NCBI RefSeq assembly: GCF_000524195.1
Contig: NW_020170381.1
Coordinates: forward strand, 2,932,401-2,996,400
DNA length: 64,000 bases
Source: Echinococcus granulosus
Lineage: Eukaryota > Platyhelminthes > Cestoda > Cyclophyllidea > Taeniidae
Direction: 5' to 3'
Shown: positions 10,306 to 23,400 of the stretch, piece by piece
How positions within the stretch are numbered: position 1 is the first letter of the stretch
Layout: each line of letters opens with the position of its first letter
Program-made: the position numbers and the translations under genes
The notes under the pieces: generated by a model
Told to the model about the DNA's origin: nothing
What the model saw: only the letters and a program-made list of their open reading frames with translations
Databases searched by the model: none

Positions 10306-13300
10306 ATGGAGTTGGCCGCTGGTGCAATTGTCGTTGCCGGTTCAAGTGATTCCTTTGTGACACACTATTTTCTTTAGTTGAGGCTAATGGCAATGATGCA
10401 AGTGGTTTACCCGAGGATTCATTGAAAAGCTCGAACTCACTTAATCCGTCCGTGAGCGTTGTTGATACGTCTATTGGGAATGATTCTGAAGTGGATATCG
10501 ATGCCAACGTTGATAATTTTTTTACGAAGGACGAATCTGCAAACGTAGTAATTGACAAATTCGGTGACGAGGAGGACACTGACGAGGATGATGATACCGT
10601 TAATGTAATAATCAAACCTTCGAAGGGTAGTATTTACAAAACTGGTACAACCTACCAGGCCAGATCTCAACAGGCTGGGGCTCAAGGTTCGTTCTCGCTG
10701 TTTTTGTTCTTTTTTAGTTTGTTGTTTTATTATCATACTTTCTTGATTTCAGGCCAAAAGGCGTTAAGGCCGGGCATAAATATAAATGACCCTGGCAGTA
10801 TTCAAGGTGTTCCTACAATAGAATTTAATATTTCGTCATTGGGTGAAGATGACAAGCCTTGGAAAAGGCCCGGTGCCGATATAACTGACTATTTCAATTA
10901 TGGGTTTACTGAAGACACTTGGTTGCAGTACTGTGAAAAACAAAAGATTATTCGTCAAGAATATGCTAACACAGCTCTTAAGCCTGTCTTAGTTGGTGCC
11001 GCTGCTGGTTTTGGCTTGACAAATCTCTCTTCTGCAAGTCACCGTGGAGTTATGCGGTTCCCCCAACAGCAGCAACAGCAGAACAAGGACATCCATGTTC
11101 TTAGCGGACGCGGTCGCTCCCCTTCAGTTAGCGATGAGGAATTGGAAAAGAAGAATGGTCTTTTGGGACCGGGCCAGGCTTTCAACATTCCTCCTCCGTG
11201 CTTTGCCCCGCCTACTGGTGGCGATGCCCTCAGTCAATTCGGGAATGTTGCCAATGCCTTGAATTTCCCACCACCTGGATTTACCAACACTTCCGTCCCT
11301 CCTCCTCTTCTTGGATCAGGATTTGGTTCACAGCAGCCAGGTCATCAGTGGCCACAGTCAAATATTGGAAGTGGATTGCTTCCTCTTTTTCCTGGACAGT
11401 CTGTTCGCTCGACTGGTGGAAGAAATCACCATTCGGATAATCGGAGAGATAGGTCTCCCGAAAACCAATTGTAAGTTCCATCCTCTATGCAGAAACTCTA
11501 TTACATTTCGGGATCGTTGACTGCTTTACTTGTGTTGAAACGAGTCATAATCTAAGGAATGCGTCTGGGTGTCTCCAGATTTTAGTGGTAGACAGGGCGT
11601 GGATACTAATAATGGTCCATTTTGATTTTCTTTCTAAGCTCCGAAGAGGAGTTGAACGATTGTCGTCGCTCACATTATCGCGGGGAGGAAGAGCAGGAAA
11701 GTCGCTACGATCGGTAAGTTATATATTCGTGTGATATCTTGACACCTGATAATATGAATTCTTTAAGTAATGCTTGACATTGTTCATCCTGAAATGACTT
11801 GTGTGACTCAATTGCGGGTCATTTTACTTGGGCTCAGGTTTAGTTTTTTACAAAATTTGCTAAATTACGAGAAATGACTTATTTGGTTTATGAGTAGATA
11901 ATATAAACTAACGTTTTCACTAATTTCTAGGAAAAAGGCTTTAACATACTTACTTGGTAAGTGTCAGTCCCATTAGCTTCATTACTAATTTTGAGCGTAT
12001 GTGCTCTTTTTATGAAGAGATCATCGTGTGAGTCGTCGCAGTCGATCGCGCAGTCGTGATTACCACTATGGCGGACGCAACAGACGGTTAGTATATCATT
12101 TTTTGAACGGCTTTAACTGAAACTATTAACTAGCCGGCTGAAGTCCGCTTTTTTCCCAGTTATATCATATCTCACGATTTTATGCAAATCGGTTTAAAAT
12201 TCTAGGTGTTTGGAAGGTGGCTATTGTCATTATGATGTGTTGTGTCAATTCACAAGAACCCATTGTACTTCGTGAGATAGGAGCTTTGACTCACAAATTT
12301 TAGGTGAGCGAATGTGTGTTGTGTTTTTAGTACAGGTCATTTGAGGTAATTTGTGACCTGTAGGGAATCGTGAAATGCACGCAATTGTCCACATGCGCTA
12401 CAAAGCATAACTATGTGTCAAGACATTGGTATAGCACTCTTTGACCTCTTCTGTCCCTTCGTTCTGTCATATTTTTTCTTCATTTCACAAAAATTTTTTG
12501 GAATCGGTGGATGTGACTCGATCTTATCAAGCGTGTGAATAGAGTTAAACTCAGTCCCAAAGCAGTGGATTCCCCTTGTATGGCTGGTATAGCATTTGGA
12601 GAACATGCTGTAGCAGAGCATGCTACTCAGAAATGGCTCGGACATTTGGATCGCGCTAATGAAGCACCCAGGAGCAACAGTTGGCATCCAGGACAAAGTG
12701 TATCGCTTTGTTTTTCGCTTTTTTTCACATACGTTATGAAAAGGCGCTATGCCGTGTCGATTCTTCACTGAATGATTCCTGACCAGGAGCGAACGAACAT
12801 ATCGTTATTTCTCCTCAAGCAGTAAGTCTACTACCCACTCCACTTTTCCAAGTCGGGTACTGCTTCACTCCGCCACGACTGTGCAAATGTAACTGTTCAT
12901 TGTATACTTCTTGCTGAAGACAAAAAATAGTTACTGCTGAGCTCTCCTTCCTCCCCTACTTCTGCTTCGGCTTCCTAAGAAACAGTGAGGTCAAATAAAT
13001 CAATCAGACGTAAGATCTATTCTCATCGGACAACGCATGTCGGCAAACCCACCCGTTAGAAGATTTGCACCCCAGGGTAAAAGGGGGGGAGATACTGCCC
13101 CAACTTCATCGTCATCCTGCGTTTTCTTCTAATATTGCTTCTCCATGTGGCTATCACACTTCCTTGGCAATGGACAATCAGGTACTAAGTAGGTAGTTAA
13201 GGCACAAGACAGACAAAAACAGAGGTGTCTGGTGCTAAACTACTTACCTTTCCAACTTACCCCCCGTAAGGGAAAGCTTATAAATTGTATTGTTGATTCT

Positions 13301-14228
13301 TCCAAAGAGCAGAATTCGCGCAAATCTTTCTCTGATCACTAATTTTTGCTTATTGCTGAATAAGCTTTTGGCAGTTTATGCACTCTGTCATACGTTGCAA
13401 TGGGTTTTGTTGGGTTTTTTTTATTACCAAAGGTTGATGGAGTAAAAAGTCATTACATCTTTGAGTAGTTGGCGTATTTTCTTGTACTTAGTCGGCATAC
13501 TTATTGGAATTCATTTTTGAAGCTATAATGGTTATTTTTTATGTGTTAGCTGACAATAATTATCAAGCATTTTCACTGTGCATCATTCCGAATGTATGTG
13601 CATCTTATTGGTCAAATTCTTAATATTCAGAAACATTTCCATGTCGATTTAGTGACTTTATCAGGACGATTCGTGAATTAAATTTATTTTGAGTTGGGAT
13701 TTGGTCACAGCTCATCTATACATTATGAAAATGAAAAGTAAGCTGTATAGGTTGTCTACAATTAAATTTAGATATCATGAGGAGTCCTCACGCGACTACG
13801 GTCGTCACGGTGAACGCTCGTCTCGGAGACGCGGATCGCGTGAGCGTCGTCGGGACCGGTCACGAGAGCGGTCGCGTGAGCGGGATTACTCGCTGGTACC
13901 GTCGGTCAGCACAAACAGTGGCGTACCTGGTGGCGCCACTACAGGATCGGTGTCCGAAGCTGGCGCCTCGCGCTCCACTCGAAGCGGGGAATCGAGACGA
14001 CGCAGTGAGAGGGAGTCACATCGTAGTCACCACCGCCACCGACGCACCTCCCGTCATCGCTCTCCCTCCTGTCAGACCTCTCGACCCGAGCCCACCGAGT
14101 CCCTAAATTCACAGCTATCTACAGTCCCTTCCCAGCCTATCGATCCTCTCGAAGCCGCCTCTGCTGCTGCCGCTGATATCAGCGAAAAGATTCGTCGGGC
14201 TAGTGCCGGGGATGGTGTATCTGGTTGA
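10306..14228 (+). CDS. FIP1L1: Pre-mRNA 3'-end-processing factor FIP1
   Basis: Exons 10306-10321, 10378-10686, 10753-11470, 11639-11713, 12018-12086, 13772-14228 give 547 residues. FIP1 is a subunit of the cleavage and polyadenylation specificity factor that links poly(A) polymerase to it. The diagnostic FIP1 core sits mid-protein: [32 protein letters not shown] and [18 protein letters not shown]. It is preceded by acidic residues ([10 protein letters not shown]) and followed by a Pro-rich region and an Arg/Ser/Glu/Asp C-terminus, as in animal FIP1L1. The 16-nt first exon was chosen because its 56-nt intron restores the exact phase and no in-frame ATG precedes the core otherwise. The 66-nt intron 10687-10752 is stop-free and in frame. 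The large intron 12087-13771 contains a mariner copy. Confidence 0.9.
12365..13285 (+). mobile_element. Degenerate mariner-like transposon, copy 2
   Basis: Lies in the largest FIP1 intron, same strand as the host gene. It is collinear with the reverse complement of 3230-4210. The helix-turn-helix piece reads [25 protein letters not shown] (within 12535-12680), the catalytic-type block [11 protein letters not shown] lies near 12865-12905, and a frame near 13085-13190 gives EILPQL then HPAFSSN, corresponding to the HPPYSPDLAPSDY region. Frames shift and stops intervene, so it is inactive. Where copy 1 reads PSDYHTF this copy reads PCGYHTS, so the third catalytic aspartate is lost here. Confidence 0.78.
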
Positions 14229-17200
14229 ACACTCGAAAATTGAAGCTGATGTCGCTGTAAATAGTTAAGTTTAAACCTTGTTGGTCACATTCTTAGCTCT
14301 TTGGGTGGATGGTTTCGTGTTTCTCATGAGTTTGCCTCCATTCTTTTATCGCCCCAAGTTGCAAGGAAAACAAGCTTAAATGGCAAGTCATCCTAAAATT
14401 TAAAGTTCGAGGACAGTCGTTTGTATATTGTGCTAATTGGACTGTGAATTTTCTCCGGGTCTTCTTTACAGCTTAAACCCGTGAACTTCTTCCCAGATCC
14501 ATTTGTTATCAGTTTTTTACGATAGTGGTAAAATGTCCGCACTTCCACCTGCCTATACTTCACAGGACCTTGTATGACTATTATTTAATGAAATAGGCAA
14601 AATTACATTGGTCAGGGCAGTATTTTTCGCTTAATTTAATGCTGACATTTCCATTTTGATGCTCAAAATTTGCGCAGGCATTATGCGCATTACTTTCGTA
14701 GGAGAATACATTCGTTCTACTTAGTGCAAATAGTAGATAGCAGAACCGGAGATATGAAGACACGCCGGAGTGTTGACAGATGCTTAGCGGTCGAAACCTG
14801 GTATTTTTATCTTATGCTGGCACAACGTGGGTATGATTAAACGTCGAGAAGGCGCGCGTGGCATTTCGCCTCTCTTTGAAGCACGTGTAAAGCTTCGTTG
14901 AGTAGGGCTCGATCAACTCATCAGCGAGGTGCTTTGAGTTTTGAGTAAAATTCGATCAGGCAAATTTAATCCGTGGGAAGTGGGGATCGCGTTGCAATGT
15001 GAGTTTTTTGGGAGGAATTACGCCGGTAGACTGTCGCTTGCCCCGACAAGCAGAAGCTTTAGGGCGGGGCGGTCGCATGCCCATCCCTAATTCCCTGATG
15101 CGATCAAACCTCTTTGCAACTGCGAAATTATGGAGGCTGCTTTTAGCAAATGTTGATATTTTTCAGTCTAGTGGTTTGTTACCACACGATCTTTTTCGTC
15201 AATCTATTTTCCCAACTCCCATTGGCCATGTATGGTCTCCATAAGAGTGTAAAAAAGCATTGCGAGATCGGTTGACAGTGGCCTATGAGCGTATTTAGAC
15301 AAAAAAACACTTATCACAAAGTTAATTTACTTTTTCGAAGACAGGTAATGGATAAGCAACTTTGCGGAGCATCAATAAAAAAGGGCATACTATCTTAGGG
15401 CTTACACACTTGTATCACAACTTCCGGTTTTTAGGAGTCCGAAGAAATGGGCTTGAACTTTTCGCGTGGTTTGCGGATAATCTCCGCAAAGTGGAAACCA
15501 GTGTATTTAAATAATGAAACCCAACCAGTACTTCAGTTGATTTGACGCCGTCAAAATATGTGGTGGTTTTTCTAGCTAGTCGGCTATCGCGAGATTTTAC
15601 CCCCTTCCAAGCTCCCTACTTCTCCCCTTGGAAGTAAGGCATCCCTATGAAATAGGAGCGGGAAATTAGTTGGGATGGTAGACTCCAAAGAGGGGAGAAG
15701 TAGCCTCAAAAGCACCTCCAAGTTTGTAAAATTGAAACCATTATATCCCAACCTGTAATAAGGGGTTCGGTTACGGGGGCTTGCGTTGTTTATTTCTTCT
15801 AAAATGCAGTATACAGCTGGTTGGATGACGTCAGTTTTTACTCAACTCAGATCCGAGTGTCTATCTCCTCAACTGTCCTAAATATTCCCATTCCTATACT
15901 ATAGTAAAATCATGTACTGAATTGGGTTTATGTGAAAAATGAGACACCACTTTCGTTATGCAACCTACCCTATGTTCACTCGTCAGAGTACTCGTTGTGA
16001 TGTCAAGATCACCAAAACGAATCTTTTTCCTCAAATCACCAGTTTTGTGCATTACGTTTTTGATCAGAAATTGGTCGAAAAGAAATTAATAAGGGTACGA
16101 TAAAACATGTGCATCCTTGTAGCAGAAGTGTTATGTGTGCAATAATTGATGCGCATGACATTTCAGGTAAGCTTTTCGGTTAGAGATGAAAATGTGGTCA
16201 GCCTTGATAAAGGCACTTTGTGAAGCCACAGATTAAGTACTTTTAAAGATAAATTCCGCCGTAGAAACATTGGCATTGTTCGATATTGAGGATGTGACTA
16301 AGAAATGAAGAATGTAATAATCCACATACTAGGAGTGTCCTGCATCCATACTATCATTCTCAATCCTACCGGCCTGGTAGAGTCACACAGCTTGGCACAG
16401 TTATCACAAACCGCCAACTCCTATCACCTATGCGCAATGTCGGTTGGAGGTAGGGAAGTTGAGGTGTCACATACAAACGACGTCGTCAGCGTACATTTGG
16501 TCTTGCGCATTGTAGTAGCAAAGATCTTACAGACGATGCAATGGTTATTATTAAAGCCGGAGATCGAGATTACTAGGTAGCTTGATTTGATACCCGTTGA
16601 ATAGTTATGCTTTTCTGGTGTCTGGTATAATGGACCGCATCCCGTATGTGCGATGTGACAATTTTGGTAGTTTGTGCAGTTTTCTGCAGACTGCGCCATA
16701 CGACAGTATCATGGTCAATCGTGTATGCTTGAATGGCAGTAATTTCAAGACGATATTCCACTGAGCTAAAGTAACAGCGACATGAAGTTAACATACACAA
16801 GTTGTCAAAATTTCTGCCCACAAATACTGCGTAAAATCGCATTTGCTCGTTGAGTATTGACACCGCGACGCTGAAAAAGAGTATTTTGGAGTTGATGAAA
16901 ATGGGTTGCATTGTTTGCCCTCAAAACATGAAGTGATCTAGAATGCGAATGTGGATAACAAAGGGCTTATGGGTGCGTACTCTGATGCGATTTTGAGTCT
17001 GGTGTGCTCACAGGATGCGTCAAACCTCTTCAGACTCTGCCATCTCAGCACACAACTATGCCACCTCATTTCTTTTGTCTTGCTTGCAGCGGGTCTCCGT
17101 GTGCCTCATTGTACATAAGCATGGTGATCGTGGGTGTACACACAGCAAACGCGATTTGTCAATTAGGCTTTGGCAAGGTCTTAATTTATAGTGGTGCAAA

Positions 17201-18050
17201 TTACGGCTTCTTGCAAGAAGTGTGCCTTCTAGGTATCTTGCACTTGAAGATTCCATAACTGCACGTTGTTGGTGGATGCTCAAGGGTGAGTTCTCACCAT
17301 GCTCTCTTGTGCACCTTTGAAATTTAAAAAGCATTACAGCTGTTAATTGCGATTCGATTAGGCTAACATGCATTTACAACACTTCAGCAGAAAATAGGTC
17401 CACGTCCCTTTCCAGAATATGCCTCCCAGTAGGCCCCTTTTAGTTTACTGTCAGATTCTATCATCAATCGTCGGGTGATTTCTTAGTGGTAGTTTTTTGA
17501 CCTTAAATTACCGTTAAAGGACACATTGACCTGATGCTGTTTCAACCAAATTGCCCAACTACTAAGCAGATGGATGTGTGCTTTACCCTGAATCAAGTAA
17601 TAGAAATGTTTAATTACACAGGGTATCATGACTACGTGGGCATTTCATTGTCGAATAATGTGTACCCTCAGACATCAGACGCTGTCCATAAAAAACCCAT
17701 CATCTGGCGTCATTTTGGGCGCCGTGATGCATGCTCCGAAGGTAGGGTCATGGTGACTAGCATATCTGTATTTGGAGCATCGTACTAAGCAGAAGGTGAG
17801 TAGAAGACTGAATTAGCCGAATTTGCATGTCGCCTGGCCTGAACTAAAGTGCCTCGCATTACAGCCCACCACTGCGTCTGTCCTTGGTGGTGAACCCACG
17901 TTAAAGCATGGACTACCGTGGGTAAGTTTGCTCCGCGCATCACTAATTATTGAATGTAGTGGCGTTAAGGCCTCCTTGATTTGATTTTGTCAGCTCCTAC
18001 TCACATGAGTGAAATGGCAAAATGGAATCGCAAATCCTTGTTTGAGCCAC
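14229..18050. other. Long intergenic stretch with no recognised gene
   Basis: Includes the presumptive 3' UTR of FIP1. Several frames of 80-110 codons occur on both strands (16.3-17.8 kb), but none resembles a known family. They overlap one another and have no consistent splice framework. A 13-bp perfect inverted repeat is at 15616-15703. Confidence 0.45.
15616..15703. repeat. 13-bp perfect inverted repeat with 62-nt loop
   Basis: CTACTTCTCCCCT at 15616-15628 is matched by its exact reverse complement AGGGGAGAAGTAG at 15691-15703. It could form a hairpin or be the edge of a small element. No further evidence of function. Confidence 0.5.
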
Positions 18051-19160
18051 TTTAATAGGCACGTTGGTTTTATGCTTAACCCTTGGTTTTGGTAAAGGGG
18101 CTACTTAGGTGCCCCACCATTATACCTTTGCCGGGTTGGCTAGCCTCCGGGCTATGCTAGTAGCCCCAAGCCCTATCGTGTGTCGAATGTATATATTCTG
18201 GCTGAGAGTGATGTCTTCTTTCTTCACGGAAGTTTTGGGGTGCTACATTGGTGGTCGTGAAAAGTAAATTCGATCTGGAAGGATATTCATCCTCATTTCT
18301 ACTGCTTGGTGATAATTCTCAGCGTGAGGAAAGAAGAGCATATGCTGTGGATCGAAGAATTGGTGACGATCACTAACAGAAGGGATAAAAATGATGTCTA
18401 CCTTCGGCACCTACTCCAGTCCCATGTTCTGCTGGAAAGGTTTAACAACTGAAGCGACATTAGCCGTGAAACATCTAGAAAAGTTTCGTTCCGGATTTAT
18501 CCACCGTACCCGCATGGAGATATCAAATATGTGAACGCACGGTACCTCTTCCACTTCGCTACTAACTGGATATAACCCAAATAGGCACGTACGGCTAGCA
18601 GCTTTGAAGTGAGAAAAAAGTGTCAAGAAGGGATGGAGGCAAAACCTCACTTTTACGAAACTACGTTCAATCCCGTCTTTTGTTATTAGACTCTACAAAT
18701 AGGACAGTATTCCTGCGACTAGCTGTGGACACGCATGATGGCTAGCACATTCCCCCGTCTTCGAATCCAGTTCCCCTACAGGACAGAACGCCAAATCCAG
18801 TTGAATTGCCAAGAGGGGTCAGCGATGTTGCAGTCAAGTATCGGCTCAGTTACATGGGAACTCGATGGCGCACTGTTGGCTATTAGGTGTTTCCATTACA
18901 GCGCCGATTATTTTGTTATGGCTGACGCGAGAGATTGACCGAGAGGAGTGTCAGGGACGAGGCTCAAAGGGGGAGAGAGGCTATTTAGTGTATTGGTTGT
19001 TTGTCTAACTCTTGGTTTTGGTAAAGGGCCCAGTTGGGTGCCGGATGGGCTGGCCTCTCGATCGTGCCAGTAGGCCCAAGCCCTACTGCATGTCGACAAT
19101 ACATATTCTGCTCAAGTGTAACGGTTTCTTTCGTCTTCAAGGCAATCTCAGGCCACTATA
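18051..19160 (+). mobile_element. Complete miniature LTR retroelement (TRIM-like), copy A
   Basis: Two related direct repeats, 18051-18247 and 18989-19160, flank a 741-bp internal region without a convincing reading frame. The 5' LTR ends GGGGTGCTACA. Two bases later comes TGGTGGTCGTGAA (from 18249), a primer-binding-site-like sequence that could pair with a tRNA 3' CCA end. A purine tract AAAGGGGGAGAGAGG (18966-18980) lies 8 bases before the 3' LTR, as expected of a polypurine tract. The internal part aligns with 43752-44440. This is the layout of terminal-repeat retrotransposons in miniature: non-coding LTR elements mobilised in trans. No clear target duplication remains and the two LTRs differ substantially, so the insertion is old. 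Confidence 0.82.
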
Positions 19161-20463
19161 ATTACAGAGCCACGGTGCACTTGGTATAATCGGCGAGAAT
19201 AACTGTGCACTATTGGCAACAGAAATTGTTACAAACTATATGTGCTCTATTTTATGCCACACTTGTAACAACTTATGTGAAATGCGTGTTAATATTTCAG
19301 AATTTCCATGTCTCTGGTATAAAGATCACAAATTTTTTTTATTCCCGCCTGGAATTTCAGTTTAAGAAGTAGCAAGCAATTTATTGGGAAATTAATCGGT
19401 GGGATGAGTGAAACTGTAAAACAATCGAAAAAGACTGCAAATTTACCACAAAATTCCTTCTGTCTCCGTGTTATGACGGCTGGCGGTCGCTGCGCAAATC
19501 TCTGGGTTAAGTGTCCTGTCCACGCTCGAAGTAAAAGTTGAGGCAGTGAAGTGGTAAAACTTTTTCCTGTTAAAAGAGTACTGAGGGAGTTTTGAAAACA
19601 CCAAATGTGAAAAAGATACCACACCGGATGATGGTGAAAGGTGTTCATACCACTGCAATTACACACAACACTCGAAAAGAAGTGGGTCATTTGAAAACTA
19701 CCGATTCGCTGTATGGCTAATATGGTGGTGGAAAACTTCCAGCAACCAGTTCACGCACTTCCAAAATTTGTATGACCTATTTTACTCTGGTTATGGGCAT
19801 TTGAGATGACTTGGGAAATGTACCCACAACCCACACCGCACACTAATGCACAGATTGTAGCACACCCACTCACTAACAGTTTCCCAGCAGACGTGTAAGA
19901 AGGCAAATCGCACTACGGGGGCTAGCTCTATTTTGGGAACGAATACCTACGCGTTCGTGACGTTGTCCCACTGACGTACCTTGTCGTAGAGTGATTGATT
20001 CCTTCAAAATGTTCTAGCCAGCACTAAAAAAACTGAGGTATCTCTTACGAAATTGAGTAACCACACCCTATCAGCCTTGCCGTCATAGTACGCCAAGTTG
20101 TGGCATGCTCAGTGTGACTACTTTGCCACTTTAAAAAATGAAATGATGCGAAGTGTGTAGTATTAGGAGCAGAGGGACGAGAATACCAACCTTTATCTAT
20201 AATGTCCGTATCAGTAGGAGCTGCAAATGATATCTCACATGTGCATTTGTCACACAGGTTTCCAAACCATTGCATCGAGCATAAGCAACGCTCCAAAGCA
20301 CAAAGTAGCTCAAAGTTGATTTGCACAAACGTTTCCAATTATACAATGCAGAAAGACACAAGAGAACTACAACAAAGAATGGGCATGGTTTAAGGAGTTC
20401 TTGGAAGCCGAGTGAAATGGATAATGTGAGAAGGAAAGAAAGGAATGATGCTCATAGTGAAGC
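19161..20463. other. Intergenic DNA, nothing recognised
   Basis: No exon or repeat identified. It probably holds the 3' UTR of the SLC35C1-like gene at its right edge. Open frames around 19.3-19.7 kb on the minus strand show no family similarity. Confidence 0.4.
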
Positions 20464-23400
20464 TCAATCAGCCAAATTATTAACCGTTGGGAGACCGTCT
20501 TTGGCAGCACTGTTTGTGCCGAGAGGGTCGGTGACATGAATCATGTAGGCCCTCCAGTAGATAGCAGTTCCTGCCGCAGTCAGCAGCACACCCACCCACC
20601 AAAATCCGGTAGTGTAGACTCGGAAAATGATCACAGCCAGAACAGTCTGGAGGAGAGATCGTACCAGACCAATCAACTCACGGTGGCTCATCGAGTGGGT
20701 TGTGACTTCACGAAGCACAACTGTGCCCACGAAGGATGAGGTGATACAGCTTAGGACAATTAGCAACCAGAAGAGCACCGTTTCTGGGCTGTACATTTAG
20801 ATAAAGACAGTGTGATAAATACAGTCTGCGGAGGATGAGAATAGCCGAAAATCATAATAAAAAAAATGGAGGTGACCTTAAATGCCTACAGTACGTCAAG
20901 ATGTACCCTTAAATTTGATAAAGCGCTGTAAGGTAGAAACTTGAAACACTTTTGGAAATGTATCCTGAACCAGTAAATAAAATGCTAGATGGGGTGCGCG
21001 TAACAAGAGATGCTTTCGGAGGTCAAAATTCAACCGTTTGGATACATGGGTGATAGTACATTTGGTGATGGTGTTAAACTCTGTTTACACAAAAGGGGCC
21101 TAGACTTCAAGCAAAATATTCAATTAAGCTTTTCAGCCGATAAGAAAAACACAGTTTTAAGCCAAAGTACGCCTAATGGTGTGTTGGAGCAGCTACCGTG
21201 AAATAGGTCAAACGTTAAGAACGCTGAGAATCGTTTCCTTGATATCAATGGCTTGATTCAGCAAAGAAATTCAGACGTAGGGAAGTATTTGGGAAGGTTA
21301 AAGTCATGTGTGATGATTGAAATGACAAAGGGGAAATAAGTATTGATTGCGTTAAAATTAGTTGGTATTAGAGTGTCTTCAAAAAACTCTTCTAGATCAG
21401 CCAACAGCACTTTCTCCTTAAGGAGAGAGAATAAGAATTAGTTTATGCAGTCACGTGGGAGAAAGATCAGTTGAGAAAAAAATATACGAGCACACAAGGA
21501 ATTATGGTCTTAAAGTAGACCACAAGCAGTGATTGCGAAAATCTAGAAAGCAGCTCAAATCCGATGTGTCAGTTTACACGAACCGCAACATTGCACGTTA
21601 AAGCGAGGGGATACGCAATTGCCGCGACACTATGCCGAAGGCTCTGAGAATGTAAATATCCACTGAAGTGTGGAGATTGATCTCATGGAGTGTAGAGCAT
21701 GCAAGCGTAGCACCAGGTAATGAAATGCAATTGAGCGCATGCACTCAAAAACCCGCATCACGTCTACCTGAATGTGGATTCAAGGCAGACCCCAAGGTAC
21801 AAATGCTTAGTGCGAAAAATGCTTCTCCCTAGGTGTAAAGCTGGTTCATATTATCGTGATTAATTGTGTGAACTTGATTGTAAGTACAGTCATGTACAAA
21901 GTCTGGACTTCTCAAAGCTTTTATTATTCTACTGTGCCATGGAAGAATTCAAAAACGCTGTTATTTATTCGGTCAACTCAAAAAAGTAACACTGAAATGT
22001 GAAGAAAAGTATCAAAAAAACCTTAGTTGCTGTTTCCTCTTTCATACGAAACTACAAAGCACAATGATGAAGTTATGATTGAAGCTAAAGTAACTTACTA
22101 GAGGGAATAGGGAAGAAACATAAGTTCTGACGTCTCAGTGAAAGCAATGGCTATGAATGTGAAGAGGCTGCAAATGACATTGTTTACGTAAACCTGCTTC
22201 AGATGAACGTCATAATTATTGCCAGATGCAAGATGGGATGCCTCCTGATAGTAGATAACGACGAACAGAGAAGCGAGAATGCCAAAAACGATTCCTTCAG
22301 CAATTAGTAGATCTAAAGAAATAAGAGCTTAATAATCACTGAGTGAATAAAAATAAAAATTTAACATGAGCTATTAGTACAGGTGATAGAAAGTGGCTGA
22401 AGTAACTGTGTAAAAAACCTGCGAGATATGATAATCAGAAGCTTAATAGTTGACCTTCTGCCCGGAGGCAATCAAAAGAATAATTTACAACTATACTTAG
22501 TAAATAAACAAAATTTTACTAACTTTCAGAAGAGAAAACACAAAAAGTTAGGAAGACCCCTAGCAATGGGGTTGTGATTGATGCTGCCACCGAATAGGTG
22601 CATAAACTTAACGTTTTCAACAGACTCATCGTGCCCACAAAATCGAATTCACTGGTGTTCGCGATACAACTTCACCGACCCTTGGACAGAGGTTGATGCA
22701 TCGACTTGCGTTTGTCAATTCGGCATATTGAACGCGCGAACTGGCATTGCAAGTAATAAAATACTATTCTGCATACTGAAGAAACTTAATTTACATCTGC
22801 GGAGATCGGAGGCATGAGAAGCTAGGAGTCAACTTGTGTGTTGACCCTCAGCAGACTGATCAATAAGAGCTCAGCGCATGTGGATTAGCAAGATGGCAAG
22901 TTGTGCGCTACTTAGATAGGATAGTGATGACATTGTTAGTAACCATTCTAATAAGACGATAGGCATTCATTTCGACTGGATGTCACTTTTCCACCTAGAA
23001 AAGCAGTGACACTATAACTCCTGTCCCTGAATTGAACGCAGGGAGAAGTGAAATGCTGCCCACGACATTAGGCTTTTTTAGGCACAAAACAGGCGATGCG
23101 AGATTGAACGAAGCCATTAAGCAACAGCACAGGAACTAGTAAGATCAAGATTGTGTAGACTGAGCGAAATGCAAACATTGTTGTAACGCACATTGAAAAA
23201 ATTTCCGGATATATGTACAAAGCTTACTAGTCAGATTCTCCTCAATTAGTGTAACAATATAGCCAACAACCACCAAAAGAGCGCCCAAAAGGACACCGAC
23301 GCACTTATTCACCGACCGACTACGGTATGTAAAAACCTAAAAGGGGGAATTGTAAAGTCTTTGAGTATATCCTTCTTCTCTCTTTCATATCTTGGAGCAG

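Noticed and set aside
10422..11474. A single 350-codon frame as the whole FIP1 gene
   Set aside because: It opens with TTG rather than ATG, reads through a 66-nt intron, and stops just after a good donor at 11470. The spliced model recovers the Arg/Ser-rich C-terminus.
11931..11956. A 26-nt micro-exon of FIP1 between AG and GT
   Set aside because: Including it shifts the frame and runs into TGA in the next exon. Joining 11713 directly to 12018 keeps the phase and an Arg/Ser-rich sequence.
16305..17788. Several frames of 80-112 codons on both strands as possible genes
   Set aside because: No family similarity, frames overlap on opposite strands, no phase-compatible splice partners and no poly(A) context.
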